NCBI GenBank assembly: GCA_017893485.1
Contig: CM030362.1
Span: forward strand, 37,604,984 to 37,668,983
DNA: 64,000 nucleotides
DNA from: Hemerocallis citrina
Taxonomy: Eukaryota; Streptophyta; Magnoliopsida; Asparagales; Asphodelaceae
Reading direction: 5' to 3'
Position numbers and translations under genes: made by a program. Below, piece by piece: positions 41,001-50,632 of this stretch. How positions within the stretch are numbered: position 1 is the stretch's first letter; each line of letters begins with the position of its first letter. The notes under the pieces are model-generated. The model searched no databases. It saw nothing but the letters and a program-made list of their open reading frames with translations, and was not told the origin of the DNA.

Positions 41001-44000
41001 ACACTCCTCCAAAATCGAAAATTGGAGAGGAAGATGAGATGTCTAAGTTGCCCCCTTCACATAGACGAAAACTAAGACAGAAACAAAGAAGGGAAGAAGC
41101 TCGCAAGAAAGTAAGTCGGCCTTCCCTTTCTTGCATATCATTTTAACTATATTTAGAGTTTTTTTTTGCCAAAACGTCATTACAAGCTTTTCAGGAGACG
41201 GATGAGAAAAGTGAGGCTGAAGCAAACTCCACTGGTATATCTAAGTCTGGCAAACGACAAACTGCCAAACTGGTTGATTTAGATCCAAATGGGGAAAAAT
41301 TGTTACAGGTAAATGTTCTTGCCAGTTGAGTTTGGACAGATTAACCAAACACTTTATTTTATATCCTTATTTTCTTAGTTAAGATTGTCTGGACAAATTA
41401 AATGGAAACAAATGGGTTTACCAGTTAGTGAGTTGTATGGTTGTAATTGAAAAAGGACTGGGCTAGGTATAACCTACAGTACATACTCAGATTTACATTC
41501 TTTGAAGCAGTAAAATTGGAAAGTATTCCCCCCCCCCCCCCCCCCCCCCCTCATGTTGCTGATATGAAGCAATGTGGATTGAGACTCATCCCATCCTTGA
41601 TTCAGGAATATAAAAAACGAACAGAACTGATGCATGTACCAATTTATTTTATGCTATACAAATTTCGCTGGGCTAGTGTAGAGTATATATCATAACCATG
41701 CTATTGTGCTGCTCTTTTGCAGATTGAAGATCCATTAGCTGAAGGTACAAAATATTTGAAGCTGCTTCAGAGTCACTCAGCGCAGTCATTGGAAACACAT
41801 ATACTTTCTTTTGAACTAAACATGAGAAAGCAAAAGATTTTGCTTGCTTTTCAGGTAATGCTGGAAGCTATCTTAACATTGCACAATGTTTGAGTATATT
41901 CCCTCTACATTTATCAATTACAAATGAATGTGGTTAGTAATATTATTCTTAGTATATGTCATCTGATAATCTTCTTTAAAAGGTCGAAGTTCTTGAAATG
42001 GTGGTTGAACATAATTTTTCGCTCTTATATGAATCTCTGTCTATGTTGGTTATTAAAAGGTTTTAGTTTATGTAAGCAACTAAGCATTCTTGGCCTTGTG
42101 ATAAGCTTCTATTTCGCTTTGCTATAAAATCCTTCTATTTTGATGTCCAGCACCTGCCTTGCATCTGATTTTATGCTTGATTGAGTTTACAATGTTGATT
42201 TGTGATTTTAGTGATGTATCTTTTAAATTTATTACCTCGAGAATTAGCTCTTTTTTTCATTTGGTAATTTTTCAAGTAAACATTATGCAATTTGACTAGT
42301 TTTAGTTAATTCACGTCCTTATATTTTCCATCTTATTTCTTTCAAGGGAGTCATGTTACTCTGCAACCAATACCCATGCCAAATTAAGGAGGCTTAATGC
42401 AGTTTTGAGCATTGAAAAAATCTGAAAACTTTTAATTTTTGCCAAGTTGAACACAAAACGAAAGAAGTTTTAGCTTGCTCTTGGGCACAATGTTATGGTG
42501 TTAACTCCTTTAAACAATTGAGAAATTTGTAAATCTTCTTATTTCAAAATTTAGATATTTGTGCATAGTGATATTCTGATGGCATGTTCATTTTCTGCAT
42601 TTGTGCAAAACCTAACAGAAGCATCTTGTTACTTTCTGATGTCCTTTTTCTTTTAGAACTTTACATCATGCTGAGCGAAGAATTATTATGCAAACATTTC
42701 ATTGATGTTTAATGGTTTTAATATTTACTGTTTGTTTTTTAGGCTCTCAAGCAACTCCTTAAATTGGATGAGAATAACCCTGACTCGCATCGCTGTTTGG
42801 TATGTCATCTCTACCATCTTCTGCTATTTCTGTCTTGCTGCCTCTTAAGAGTTTCATTATTGGGTTTAGTAGAAATCTATCACATACTTTTGTTTTTATT
42901 CTGTCTTGTATTCGTCTTCTATTCTGTTGGCTGCATGTACATGCTACCTACATCAAACAAATGGAAGTTCAAATTAAAAAGAATTTAATATGTTTTTTAA
43001 AATTATTATTAAGAAGAAATTAGTGTGTTGTGCTACATGTATTACTCATATCGTTACAGTTTCTCTTTATTGTTTGCATTATCATTGGAAGAAACACCAA
43101 TGAACTTGCGCAAGTACTGGAACAATTATTCCGATATGTTTTGAAGTCATTGAGCATTCTAGAATATTACTGAGGAAGGATAATGGGGCTAAACGACACT
43201 ACCACAGGACTAGATAATTAGTTGCATTATTTTGGACTTCCATGACTCTTGACTCCATGAGTAATGTGTTCATCTAACAAGGGATACAACGATAGGTGTA
43301 TTCGCAATGAATAAAGCAAATATAAAACATCTGGAAATTTGGAAGTGGCTATTTTATCGGTCTTAAAAATTTTAAATGTAAGATATACAGTGACCAGATA
43401 CAGTTTATATTATCAAAACTATGAATGATCAATAATTGTCTTTGAGGATAGACACCAACTTGGATAATTTGATTACGAAATAATGTTTCTTCTAGGTATG
43501 TGACGAGTTTCTCTATTGTCCATAGGTTTCTTGGCCAAAATTTTAAGACTATCATGATCATAAAAATTCATCAAAACCTTTCATGGTGCCTCTTTGCTCC
43601 ATAGCTGACCCCATTTTAAAGGTGAATAATGTTAGTGTTGCTGATGAAGAGGATTTAGGATGGCGAATTTATAACATAGGCTTGGCGAGACTATTTTAAA
43701 TAGTATAGTTTTACTTTTAATACATGTAATTTGGATATTGGGATCGTCACCATTGGGATATTTGTATCAGTGGGATGGAGCAAGAAGAGACTTCTGCTGA
43801 ACGTCTACATAAATGATGTTGACCATCAGTGTTAAGAGTACAAGAAGATATCAAATAGTTAGCAACGAGAGTAGGTACATATATTAGTAGGGGTGTCCTC
43901 AGTTCCCTGATAATTTACTCTTATGTGACTAAAGTCACTAAACAAATAAAAGATTCACCCTAATACAGTATTACGCCGATTTAAGTTGGATCTAGATGTT

Positions 44001-47000
44001 GTCCAAGCCCAACTTGTCCCATAATGAACATGAACTGGATAACTTTGGCAAATAGCCATTTAGAGGACTTTCTAATACTGCTAAATGAATGGAAATCACC
44101 TAGTAATCAGAAATACATGATTTATCCATTCGAACTAACCACCTACATGGGGAAGATTTAGCAATTTATAGGGAAGGGGGATTCACAGAATATCGTTAAT
44201 ATTTATCTGACACTGCACAAAGTTAGAAGGTTTTTTTCCCAGAAAGAGCATTCACAATTCTTTAAATTCCAAATAAGACAAATTCAATATTTCCATATAC
44301 AACACCCACAATGCTGGGCTCACCCCAAAAAACAACACTCTGTGAAGGTTTTGTTAGTTTAACCCCAATTAAAAGCCAACCACGGTTGGCAAATGACTAA
44401 AATGCCCTTCAGTTGAACATATCCCAATTATATCCCACTTTAACTCAACCTAAAGATATGAAATAAGGAGCTTGAGATAAATTTGGGTTTTTACTAATGG
44501 AAAACAAATGGGACGAATCTGGAGTAACAAGTTGGAGAAACACTAAAGTAATGGAGATGTAGATTAGTAAGGTGAAGAGGAATAGGGATTAAGTTTCTAG
44601 GGAACGGAGAGGGATTATCAACCGTTGGATAGAATAGGAAAGGAGGGAGTTTCTCAACCGTTGTATATAAGAGACAGATATTTAAGTGAGAGGGAGGGTT
44701 TTTTGGGAGTGAGCCCAATATTATGGGTGTTGTATATGGAAATAGTAAATTGTGGGTGCCTTATTTGAAATTTAAAGAATTGTGAGTGCCTGATGAGGAC
44801 ATCAGTTCGCGATGATTCGGGCGTTTCTATAAACGGCAGACATCGTCTAGGATGGCCGTTCCATTAGCTTAGTATTTTATTTTAGCATTCATATTTGTTT
44901 TTGGCAATTATAACCATATGTAGTAGTTGCACCCTTTATTTTTTGTCATTAGAATATTTTAGAGATTTGTATTGAGATTTATTTTGAGCCTATATAAAGA
45001 CCTTGAGAATAATGAGAAGACATGCTATTCTTGATTAAAAAAATTATTGTGATTGAGTTTTGCTCTTCATTCATCTTTTTGTGTGAGACATTGAGATAAA
45101 TTTTAGAGTTTGTGAACTCTAAAACTACTATACAAATCCTAAATCCTAAATCCTTATACACAAACCACCCCCCCCCCCCCCAATCTTCTTTTTCCTCTTC
45201 GTCGAGCCCCAAAACCCAACACCCCAGACTCCTTCCTCCCTGTCGCCACTCCGAACCCACCACCATCTGCCGCCCCGTCGACTCTCTCATCGTTGTTGAA
45301 ACCCCCCATCACCAGTGCCGCATCACCTCGATACCCCGACGCCCCTTCCCTTCCTCTTGGCCTTTCGTCCCGAAGCCCCACGACGCCCAACGCCCCCTCT
45401 CTTCCACACCTGACGCTTCTTACCTCCTCCACCATCTCGACGTCCCTTACCGTTGATCCTCATCTTCCGTCGAACCCAAATCCCCAAATCAACTCAAACA
45501 AAAACTTTAATCCCCAAATTCAACTCAGAGTCAAACCCTAACTCCTAATCCCTCGCCGCCACTTCCACCAGTCAACACCGCCGCCTCCCCTTGCCGTCGA
45601 CACCACTGCGCCGCCACCGCCAGCTGTCCAGTTTCCCCCTTCACTGAGTTGCTGCTGCATCTCGACCAATCGCTGGTTCTGTCATCGGCAGTACCACGTC
45701 AGCAACCTTCTTTCCGTCTCTACACGTTCTTCGAACCCCCGGTAATTTCATTTCACTTCTCAATTATTTGTGATACTGCTTTATCGTCTCTAGATTATTA
45801 TTTTAATTTTTTGTCATCCACAAATATGGAGTGTGTGCTTCTACTTGCTAATTACACACACTCCATATTTGTGGATGACAAAAAATTAAAATAATAATCT
45901 AGAGACGATAAAGCAGTATCACAAATAATTGAGAAGTGAACGAATCCTTATTGAATATCTTACTTGCTAATCACACTTAGGTATAATTGTTGATTATTAG
46001 GCGTGAACTTTTAATTGGACTTGTTAAACTTATCTCATATTTTGAAAATCCATCAAACCGATTAATAGTTTAATTTCTAACTTAATCTGCATTACTTGTT
46101 GGTAAACTTGATCTTTTAATATTCTTGGAATTTCTCTACTTAGGGTTAAGTTCACATCGGTGCCCTTTCTAGAAAAACCCAACTTAGAAAGGAGTGTTTT
46201 TAAATATTACTTTCCATCGTTATGAATCTCGCAACGGTTATGTTTTTCATTTTATTTACACATTTTCCATTCATTTTGATATGACTTGTGTCGTAAATCA
46301 ATTTTACGGATACGAATTTTATGTTTATCGAACTCTCTGCTATACTTAGAAAGTAGTGTTTCTAAATATCACTCTTTCTGTCACCATGAAACTTGCAACT
46401 TTTATGTTTTCATGTTGGTTACACATTCTCCATACATTTTAATATGATTAATGTCGTAAACTATTTCACAGATACGATTCTTCCATAAGACTAGCAGCTT
46501 TCCATCTCCAGTGACTGAATCAGAGAAACTAATTTGGAGTGTTTTAGAAGCAGAGAGAGTAGACATAAGGTAACACATATGCTTTTATCTTTCTTATTTT
46601 AGCGCAGCTTATTACGTTAAATAATCTGTCTTCTGTCATTTTTAGTCAATTGCATGGGAAGTCACTTGTTGAGGCCAACATATCTTTCCTTCAGAAACAT
46701 ATAGGTTTGGCTCTTGCTTTGTAATTGGGTTTTATGTGGTGATCACATTGTGTTGTGGTGACACCATTTATCTGTATTTGCAGATTCTTTGATTCATCGA
46801 GCAGCAGTTGCAGAAATGATTTATGTTCTGGAGCCAGAAAAGAAGCTTGAGGCAATCAAGATGATTGAAGATGCATCAAATAATGTAGCACCTGGGTAAA
46901 ATCAATTTGACCATTTTTGTGAACATCAAGATAATTGAGAAGTGTACTAAATCGTTATTTCTCTTCCTTTATTAGAAATGGGGTTCTGGGACCTGTTGGA

Positions 47001-49144
47001 GAGTGGAAACTTCAAGATTGTGTTGCAGTCCACAAACTACTTGAAATTTTTTTTATTGATCTCGATGCTGCTACCAGTGAGTGCACTCGTCAAATTTCCA
47101 ACCTTGCCATTTTACATTCTTGGCTGTGTTTACTGCACTCTGTATTTGTAAGTTCTAGTCGACAGGGCAGACAAGGAGCTGCCCAGTGTCTAACTGCCTA
47201 CGAGTTACCTAGATATTTAACGGGGGGGGGGGGGGGGGGGGGGGGGGGGTGAGAAGGAAATTACGGAACTTTTTGTTCTTTGTTTCTTTTGCTACCAATT
47301 GCCAGTCTCAGGGAGGGGGACTGAGAAAAAGAGAGGCAAGAGAGTTAGGATTTTGTTTTAAGCAAAGTGAAACTGGTGGAGTTTCATCTTCTGCACATTT
47401 TCATTTAGGAATAACCAATTTGTGGTGTACCTGGATTATTTTGGAAAGAACTGTAGTGAATTTCATTACTGGGGTTATGAAGGTGTGGTGGTCCATGAGC
47501 ACTATAGATGCTGAAGTGAACTCATAGTTCCTACAGGGTGGAGATGCATATAGGTATGATGTGCGTGCACACACACACATGGATGTAGCTTGGGATGCCA
47601 ATGGAGCACAAAGCTTCATGATGATTTGCTGATGTGATGTTGATCTGAACTCATTCCTATCTTAATAACTGCTAATTTTATATCAAAGAAATCGTGAACG
47701 TTACTGAAGATTTTTCCATAATATACAAGTTTGTGTTATTTTAATTAATCCTTTCTATGCAGAAGTCCGTGAGAAGAAATGTAGTACACAAAATATGTGC
47801 ACATCTTAAAAACATGTTTACTAATTTATTAGCACGAGCAATGCTCTTGTCTATTATGTTAGTGACTGGAGCTTCATTTATTCCTTTAAAGCATAATAAT
47901 TACAATAAATTTTCAGTTTTTAAAAAGGCACGTGGATTACATGTTAGAAAACACACCCTTCTGACATTATATAAGGTATATGTACACCTTTTGGCCTGTA
48001 TCCATGTACTGTATTTGTACATGGTGGCAATACTAAGTTTTCCTAGCCTTACACTGTAAAGATGATTTTTAAGTATTTATATAAATAAGTGAACCAATAT
48101 AAATGATTATATTGAGTTAAGCCCTTGGCCTTGCACTGAATTTCTGTTAGAACCCTTCACGTTTTCCACTGTTATATACCCCTCCAACAGTACATAACTA
48201 ACAACAACAATACAAAAGAACCTTGTTACGTACTATTGTTGTTGGTTATGTACTGTTGCAGGGGTCTATAACAAAGTTGAGTCCAGGGGTTTAACGGAAA
48301 TTCAGAACCAGCCTAAGGGCCTAAATCATGTTCACCCTTGTTAAAAAGATGTGTTGGAATGAGTGGTCAGAAACGTTTAACCAAGTTGTTCATGCAAGCT
48401 GAACTTGGTATGCGGTTTTATTTCAAATAGTTAGCTAAAACGTCAACCACTTTGGATTCTATTGTTTGGTTAAGAGATATTCTTAATCATGTAAGCTCAA
48501 ATAATTTCATTATGAGTGTCCAGAGGAACTACTTTGTCAGGAATCGACAAGAAATGCTGAAATCTTGCCTCTTTTGAGAAGCATGAGGGAGAGGTTGTTC
48601 GGAGGACTCCTAGTGTTGGAAAACTAATCTTTGGCATAAGCTCTAGTTGACGTGAGGGTGATCTATTGGGGATGAAAAATATTTATGGACCATTGGTTTA
48701 TAGGATTTCCTGTATCTTAAACCATTGGTTCTGGCCATAGGATGGAGTGGGAGGTGTTCTGAAATTTCTGCTCCTGCATGGCGTAAAAAAGTTGGGGAAA
48801 TCGTGAAGGGAGGACTTTAAGACATACTAGTTCTTATAAAATCCTGAAAGGCATAATTTATAGGATAGTTTCCCCTCTTATGGTAAATTTATTTGTTCAA
48901 TTGAGTACAAGAAACATATGTTAATTACATGCTTATATATGTCCTCGCAGGATGGAAAACGCGATGTGCAGAATACTTTCCATACTCGACACACTTTGGC
49001 GGACTAAAAAGCTCTATGATTGATCTATCTTCCAGCCACAATATGTTGAATGTATTAGAGAATGGAACTCCCATCGATGCCGAAACTGGAGAATCTGTCT
49101 CTCTGAACGAAAAATTGCAGGCCTTCAAAGATTTGACTGTTTAA
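13682..49144 (+). CDS. NAA15: N-terminal acetyltransferase A auxiliary subunit NAA15 (26 exons)
   Basis: NAA15 anchors the catalytic subunit NAA10 to ribosomes for co-translational N-terminal acetylation in the cytosol. Exons by eye: 13682-13747, 13954-14032, 18581-18663, 19180-19329, 20283-20398, 22131-22236, 22825-22896, 23131-23246, 25333-25465, 35117-35194, 35371-35424, 35562-35632, 37431-37485, 37597-37692, 39533-39661, 39749-39831, 39927-40157, 40981-41110, 41195-41308, 41723-41854, 42743-42799, 46472-46569, 46646-46704, 46784-46895, 46976-47076, 48951-49144. All borders are GT..AG and phases agree, giving 904 residues, close to the family's roughly 900. TPR-type helices are visible (for example [25 protein letters not shown] near residue 82, and around 394-440). 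A basic stretch [17 protein letters not shown] lies near 600-616. The last exon ends …FKDLTV. Introns reach 9.65 kb. No break is seen, so the gene is probably functional despite its insertions. Confidence 0.95.
14908..17711 (-). mobile_element. Solo LTR in NAA15 intron 2, carrying a LINE
   Basis: It runs from TGTAACGCCCCC (14908) to GGGCATTACA (17711) with the perfect TSD TATAT (14903-14907 and 17712-17716). On the minus strand it starts TGTAATGCCC and ends GGGGGCGTTACA, like the 3.5-kb solo LTR near the left edge. Removing the LINE leaves about 1.9 kb. A (TG)n(TAG)n microsatellite lies near 16038-16067. No internal retrovirus-like genes are present. Confidence 0.75.
16750..17648 (+). pseudogene. 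5'-truncated RTE-clade LINE with reverse transcriptase remnant
   Basis: Translation in pieces gives the typical plant RTE reverse transcriptase. [20 protein letters not shown] lies near 16757-16816, then [10 protein letters not shown] with the catalytic ADD (16830-17012), then 17111-17536 with [21 protein letters not shown] and the C-terminal RGRPK motif. Stops and frame changes interrupt it (for example after 17012). The 3' end carries 'ccgaccccaactagttggga' and a GTTGTTGTT tail (17630-17648), which is diagnostic of plant RTE LINEs. It sits inside the solo LTR of NAA15 intron 2. Confidence 0.9.
19612..19970. mobile_element. Hairpin-forming MITE in NAA15 intron 4
   Basis: Long inverted arms, about 19612-19757 and 19808-19970, pair over roughly 140 bp. 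They share gaaccgttcacattgatcta, the run from acacatctaaattag to ctaaatatg, and caaattatttgaaattcatt, each with its complement. Ends are ggaaaatcttcc at the left and ggaagacttcc at the right, flanked by TA-rich sequence including (TA)n at 19973-20003. A TA target site would suggest Tc1/mariner, but the TA-rich flank makes the TSD ambiguous. Being in a transcribed intron, the hairpin would be copied into NAA15 pre-mRNA. Confidence 0.85.
21085..22095. repeat. Possible decayed DNA transposon in NAA15 intron 5
   Basis: Near both ends there are matching themes: 'tttaaatatcacccgtt…tatatcggccgtta' on the left and '…gccggtatatcaccgg…gatacttgtatccgaaatttaaaac' on the right. The rest is AT-rich noncoding DNA. 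I could not fix TIRs or a TSD, so this is a weak call. Confidence 0.3.
22434..22633 (+). repeat. 100-bp tandem duplication in NAA15 intron 6
   Basis: Two copies at a 100-bp offset share ggaactgaa(t/c)tatg(c/t)aaaacagc, gcgtaatatattaaacttca and gaaagacttacttgacattg. A few substitutions separate them, so the duplication is not recent. It is intronic and does not touch splice sites. Confidence 0.8.
23247..25332 (+). other. NAA15 intron 8, no inner element recognised
   Basis: This 2.1-kb intron contains only short unrelated open frames (23504-23737, 24560-24742 and others) with no recognisable domains. No terminal repeats or LTR ends were found. Confidence 0.5.
26590..26915 (+). repeat. Dispersed direct repeat in NAA15 intron 9
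   Basis: A segment of about 75 bp reads 'ctaaaacttt/tcgaagttg', then 'agagttgag', 'aaattgcac' and 'tgtattctaa'. It occurs at roughly 26600-26672 and again at 26835-26908. A shorter related word (catgccactatgctaaaact) lies near 26030-26060. A 13-G run lies at 26518-26530. The nature of the repeat is unknown. Confidence 0.6.
27357..28593 (+). repeat. 5' LTR of the chromovirus
   Basis: It starts TGATGAGGACATCA and ends TTTTACATCA. 'gagcctatatataggcc' near 27545 is a likely TATA/core promoter. A 13-C run lies at 27960-27972. The proline-rich open frames at 27952-28270 fall inside this LTR leader and are not genes. The related solo LTR at 44791-46159 starts with the same 14 bases. Confidence 0.9.
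28597..28608 (+). promoter_or_regulatory. Primer binding site, tRNA-Met type
   Basis: tggtatcagagc lies 3 bases after the 5' LTR end. This is the standard complement to the 3' end of initiator tRNA-Met used by most plant Ty3/gypsy elements. Confidence 0.9.
28866..29955 (+). pseudogene. gag of the chromovirus, broken
   Basis: The start is ATG at 28866 ([14 protein letters not shown]). A TAG stop follows about 21 codons later (near 28929), and there are frameshifts near 29110 and 29300. Capsid-like motifs are [16 protein letters not shown] (29060-29110), AQQYWTNLE (about 29210) and [15 protein letters not shown] (29450-29500). The zinc knuckle near 29765-29815 reads [14 protein letters not shown], so the last Cys of the CCHC box is Ser. 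An acidic tail precedes the stop at 29955. Confidence 0.9.
29965..33534 (+). pseudogene. pol of the chromovirus (protease, RT, RNase H, integrase, chromodomain), broken
   Basis: Protease shows the active-site VDSGS near 30075. RT begins near 30600, is frameshifted near 30830 and carries YYDDIL in the fingers/palm (31127-31145). RNase H shows TCDASG near 31567, with a TGA in place of an expected codon at 31718-31720. Integrase (31793-32821) keeps the zinc-binding H..H…C..C region ([16 protein letters not shown]) and the D,D,E core with SDRDVKF and [10 protein letters not shown]. The frame stops at 32821 and resumes at 32864-33169. A chromodomain lies at 33250-33534, with YLVRWKNKP and NTWI. 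At least four interruptions make it non-functional. Confidence 0.95.
33459..34696 (+). repeat. 3' LTR of the chromovirus
   Basis: It begins TGTTGAAGACATCG and ends TTTTACATCA, 1,238 bp against 1,237 bp for the 5' copy. It has numerous substitutions relative to the 5' LTR. A 16-C run lies at 34060-34075. The CAAAC duplication follows directly. Confidence 0.9.
35871..36855 (+). repeat. Direct repeat of about 100 bp flanking the GC-rich MITE
   Basis: The left copy at 35871-35970 and right copy at 36759-36855 share tgttctt.g, then 'aataaatcgtgaaact / taaattgtgaaact', 'atagaagcaaacaaaacc' and 'agctatcc.catttc.atcctca'. The copies differ by substitutions and small gaps. Intron sequence was therefore duplicated around the insertion. 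Confidence 0.75.
36210..36709. mobile_element. GC-rich hAT-like MITE in NAA15 intron 12
   Basis: Ends are tagggattgcaacc at the left and, as complement of the right, gagggatggcaacc. The interior is rich in CCGGCCCGG/GGACCGG words. This TIR and subterminal style resembles the hAT element at 8110-11623. A fragment of the right end (ttgccatccctcatgttctta) is repeated at about 36746-36766. A clean 8-bp TSD was not readable, so the ends are approximate. Confidence 0.6.
37521..37562 (+). repeat. TTA-type microsatellite in NAA15 intron 13
   Basis: A run of (TTA/TTG)n units, mainly TTA, occupies most of the first half of this 111-bp intron just after the 5' splice site. Confidence 0.9.
38140..38743 (-). 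mobile_element. 5'-truncated L1 LINE in NAA15 intron 14
   Basis: It is flanked by the perfect 15-bp TSD gagtagcactctttt (38125-38139 and 38744-38758). Read on the minus strand, the 3' end has the plant L1 hallmark 'cattaatgaaacgggtgac' followed by a short A tail. Only about 600 bp of the 3' region remain, typical of aborted L1 reverse transcription. It contains a duplicated 'ccaaaatttcccaggtaag' word near its distal end. Confidence 0.85.
42800..44228 (+). other. NAA15 intron 21, left part, no element recognised
   Basis: This AT-rich intronic DNA has short open frames (42764-43023, 43349-43561) that carry no recognisable domain. It precedes the interrupted MITE and solo LTR. Confidence 0.5.
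44791..46159 (+). mobile_element. Solo LTR related to the intron 9 chromovirus, in intron 21
   Basis: It starts TGATGAGGACATCAG, as does the 5' LTR at 27357, and ends TTCACATCG. A perfect TSD, GTGCC, flanks it (44786-44790 and 46160-46164). A core promoter word 'gagcctatataaag' lies near 44987. A 14-C run lies at 45168-45181. Proline-rich open frames at 45112-45541 sit in the leader and are not genes. It is about 130 bp longer than the intact LTRs, partly because of an 84-bp inverted duplication at 45754-45938. Confidence 0.88.
45754..45938. repeat. Perfect 84-bp inverted repeat with 17-nt loop
   Basis: The left arm is 45754-45837 and the right arm 45855-45938; every base pairs on direct comparison. 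The loop is cttctacttgctaatta. The related LTRs at 27357 and 33459 contain the left arm region once and lack the inverted copy. The right arm is therefore a later templated insertion inside this LTR. Confidence 0.95.
47077..48950 (+). other. NAA15 intron 25 with a 28-G run
   Basis: The intron starts gtgagt and ends cag. A pure run of 28 G lies at 47222-47249. A hairpin pairs 'cagtacataac.aacaacaa' (48187) with 'ttgttgttggttatgtactg' (48236). The open frames at 46935-47252, 47249-47527 and 47757-48059 are intronic and have no recognised domain. Confidence 0.6.
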
Positions 49145-49898
49145 TTACACTGCACCCTTCTCCTTGTTTAGTTACTGAACAAAAGGGTGAGGAATGCCAA
49201 TTAGTACAGAGGAATTTCAAGCTCTGACGGAAGTAGTCAGCGAGAACGAGTTAGCCTATTTATTATACTCTATGTAACATTCAATCAGCTACATAATGGG
49301 AGAGATTTTAGATAGGGTTTGGGGTTCAGTGCCTTGAAAAGGGTATGCCTTACACTTGAGACTTCAATCGGTTTAAGTTCTCGCCAAGGTGCATATTCTT
49401 TAAGCCAGGGCACTCAGAAATCTCGTTTGTAACTGTTGTAGGTCAAAAGTTTTGTTTATTTTTTTTTCTCTTGTACCATTGGATTTTTTGAACTGATGCT
49501 GATAATTGTATTCAACATTATAAATGAGATAAATGGAAATGGCTACCTCAATCTATGTTATTTTATTTCTCATGTTTCTTTGAATAACTGCATTCTGTTC
49601 TTAAACTGAGTTGTTTAGCCACCACGGTGCAACATTTGATGGAAAATTGCAATACTGTTATATCTATAGGAAAAGGAGTGCTGACTGGCGAGTACATATG
49701 ATGTCTGTGACACTGTTCTTTTAAATTTATTTTCAAAGTTAAATAGTTGGTCTCTGCATGTCCAAGTCAATTGCTTACTGAAAAGTTGGGTATTCTGCAT
49801 TTGCCAGGGGCATCTATGTATTTTCGTGCACCATTAAAGCTTTGCACGAAGACACTACACGATGCTGGATATACAAGAATTATCACTTTGAATTCCTT
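49145..49898 (+). other. NAA15 3' UTR and downstream sequence
   Basis: It follows the TAA at 49142-49144. No coding signal is seen. AT-rich words suited to polyadenylation (aataaatg-like, near 49520-49540) occur, but the cleavage site cannot be fixed from sequence. Confidence 0.5.
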
Positions 49899-50221
49899 TT
49901 AAAGTGTGTTGATGGGATCGGCGGGTGTTAAAATTTTGTCAGGCTTGTTTCAGGTGGGTGTGCATGTGCCGTGGAGGCACTGTACGAAGCTAAACTGACG
50001 TACATATTATTTTGCTAGACCGAGCTTGTATGTCTGCCCATTCTCCAGGGTTGTTGGAGGAATTTGTTGTTTGTACGCGTCCTGTTGCTTCATGTATATT
50101 TTATTTTCTGTCTGTAGTCTGTATTTTGTACGTTGGCACAGTACTCTGAGTTTGTTTCGTTAAGTTCTTATTAATGAAACAGGGTGGTCAGATTCCACCT
50201 TTTCCTTTAAAAAAAAAAAAA
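49899..50221 (+). mobile_element. L1 LINE 3' end, 5'-truncated
   Basis: The sequence ends 'cttattaatgaaacagggtg…ttcc' followed by an A12 tail (50210-50221). This is the conserved plant L1 3' terminus. A possible imperfect target duplication (actttgaattcc near 49887, actttgatttct after the tail) sets the left border, which is uncertain. Confidence 0.55.
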
Positions 50222-50302
50222 CTTTGATTTCTCAGAAGAAATTGCACTGATTCTTACTGGATGCATGCTTTCCAATATATGATAAATTTTATTTTTAAGA
50301 CT

Positions 50303-50562
50303 AAGTAATGCCATACACAGCTTTCTACACTGCCAAATGAATAATATTCCATGATGTGGCAATCTTAATGACCTATATCACCAAAAGTAATAAAATTTAT
50401 TCTACCTTACACCCTGAACTTAATGAAATTAAACCCAGACCAATTAGGTCTAATCTGGTTGAGGAGGCCGATTTAGATTTTCATCAGGTTAATGATGTGG
50501 CATTAGGAATGCCACATTGAGTGCAGTTTGGTAGTGTACAAAGTATATGTTCATTAGGACCA
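50303..50562. repeat. Imperfect inverted repeat, possible MITE
   Basis: Left words 'tttctacactgccaaat' and 'gatgtggcaat' pair with right words 'tttggtagtgtacaaag' and 'aatgccacat', over arms of about 70 bp with mismatches. No TSD was fixed. It lies between NAA15 and the L1-like insertion. Confidence 0.45.
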
Positions 50563-50632
50563 TAAGTTTATAACATTGTTATGCTTAGCGCTTTTAAATT
50601 GAAGATATGGGTTTGCATTGTTTTGCATTATT

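Larger units (their letters stand above)
44229..46180. mobile_element. MITE with about 100-bp inverted repeats, split by a solo LTR
   Basis: The left arm at 44229-44332 pairs with the right arm at 44697-44790 plus 46165-46180. Shared words include cacaattctttaaatt, tttccatatacaacaccca and gggctca.cccaaaaaac. The right arm is cut by the solo LTR at 44791-46159, which brought the GTGCC duplication. Without that insertion the MITE is about 578 bp. Its own TSD was not clear and its superfamily is unknown. Confidence 0.75.

Noticed and set aside
45112..45541. Proline/serine-rich open frames
   Set aside because: They sit inside the solo LTR and across a C run; the equivalent region of the related LTRs is equally noncoding.
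49615..49800. Minus-strand open frame after NAA15
   Set aside because: No recognisable domain; lies in the 3' flank of NAA15.
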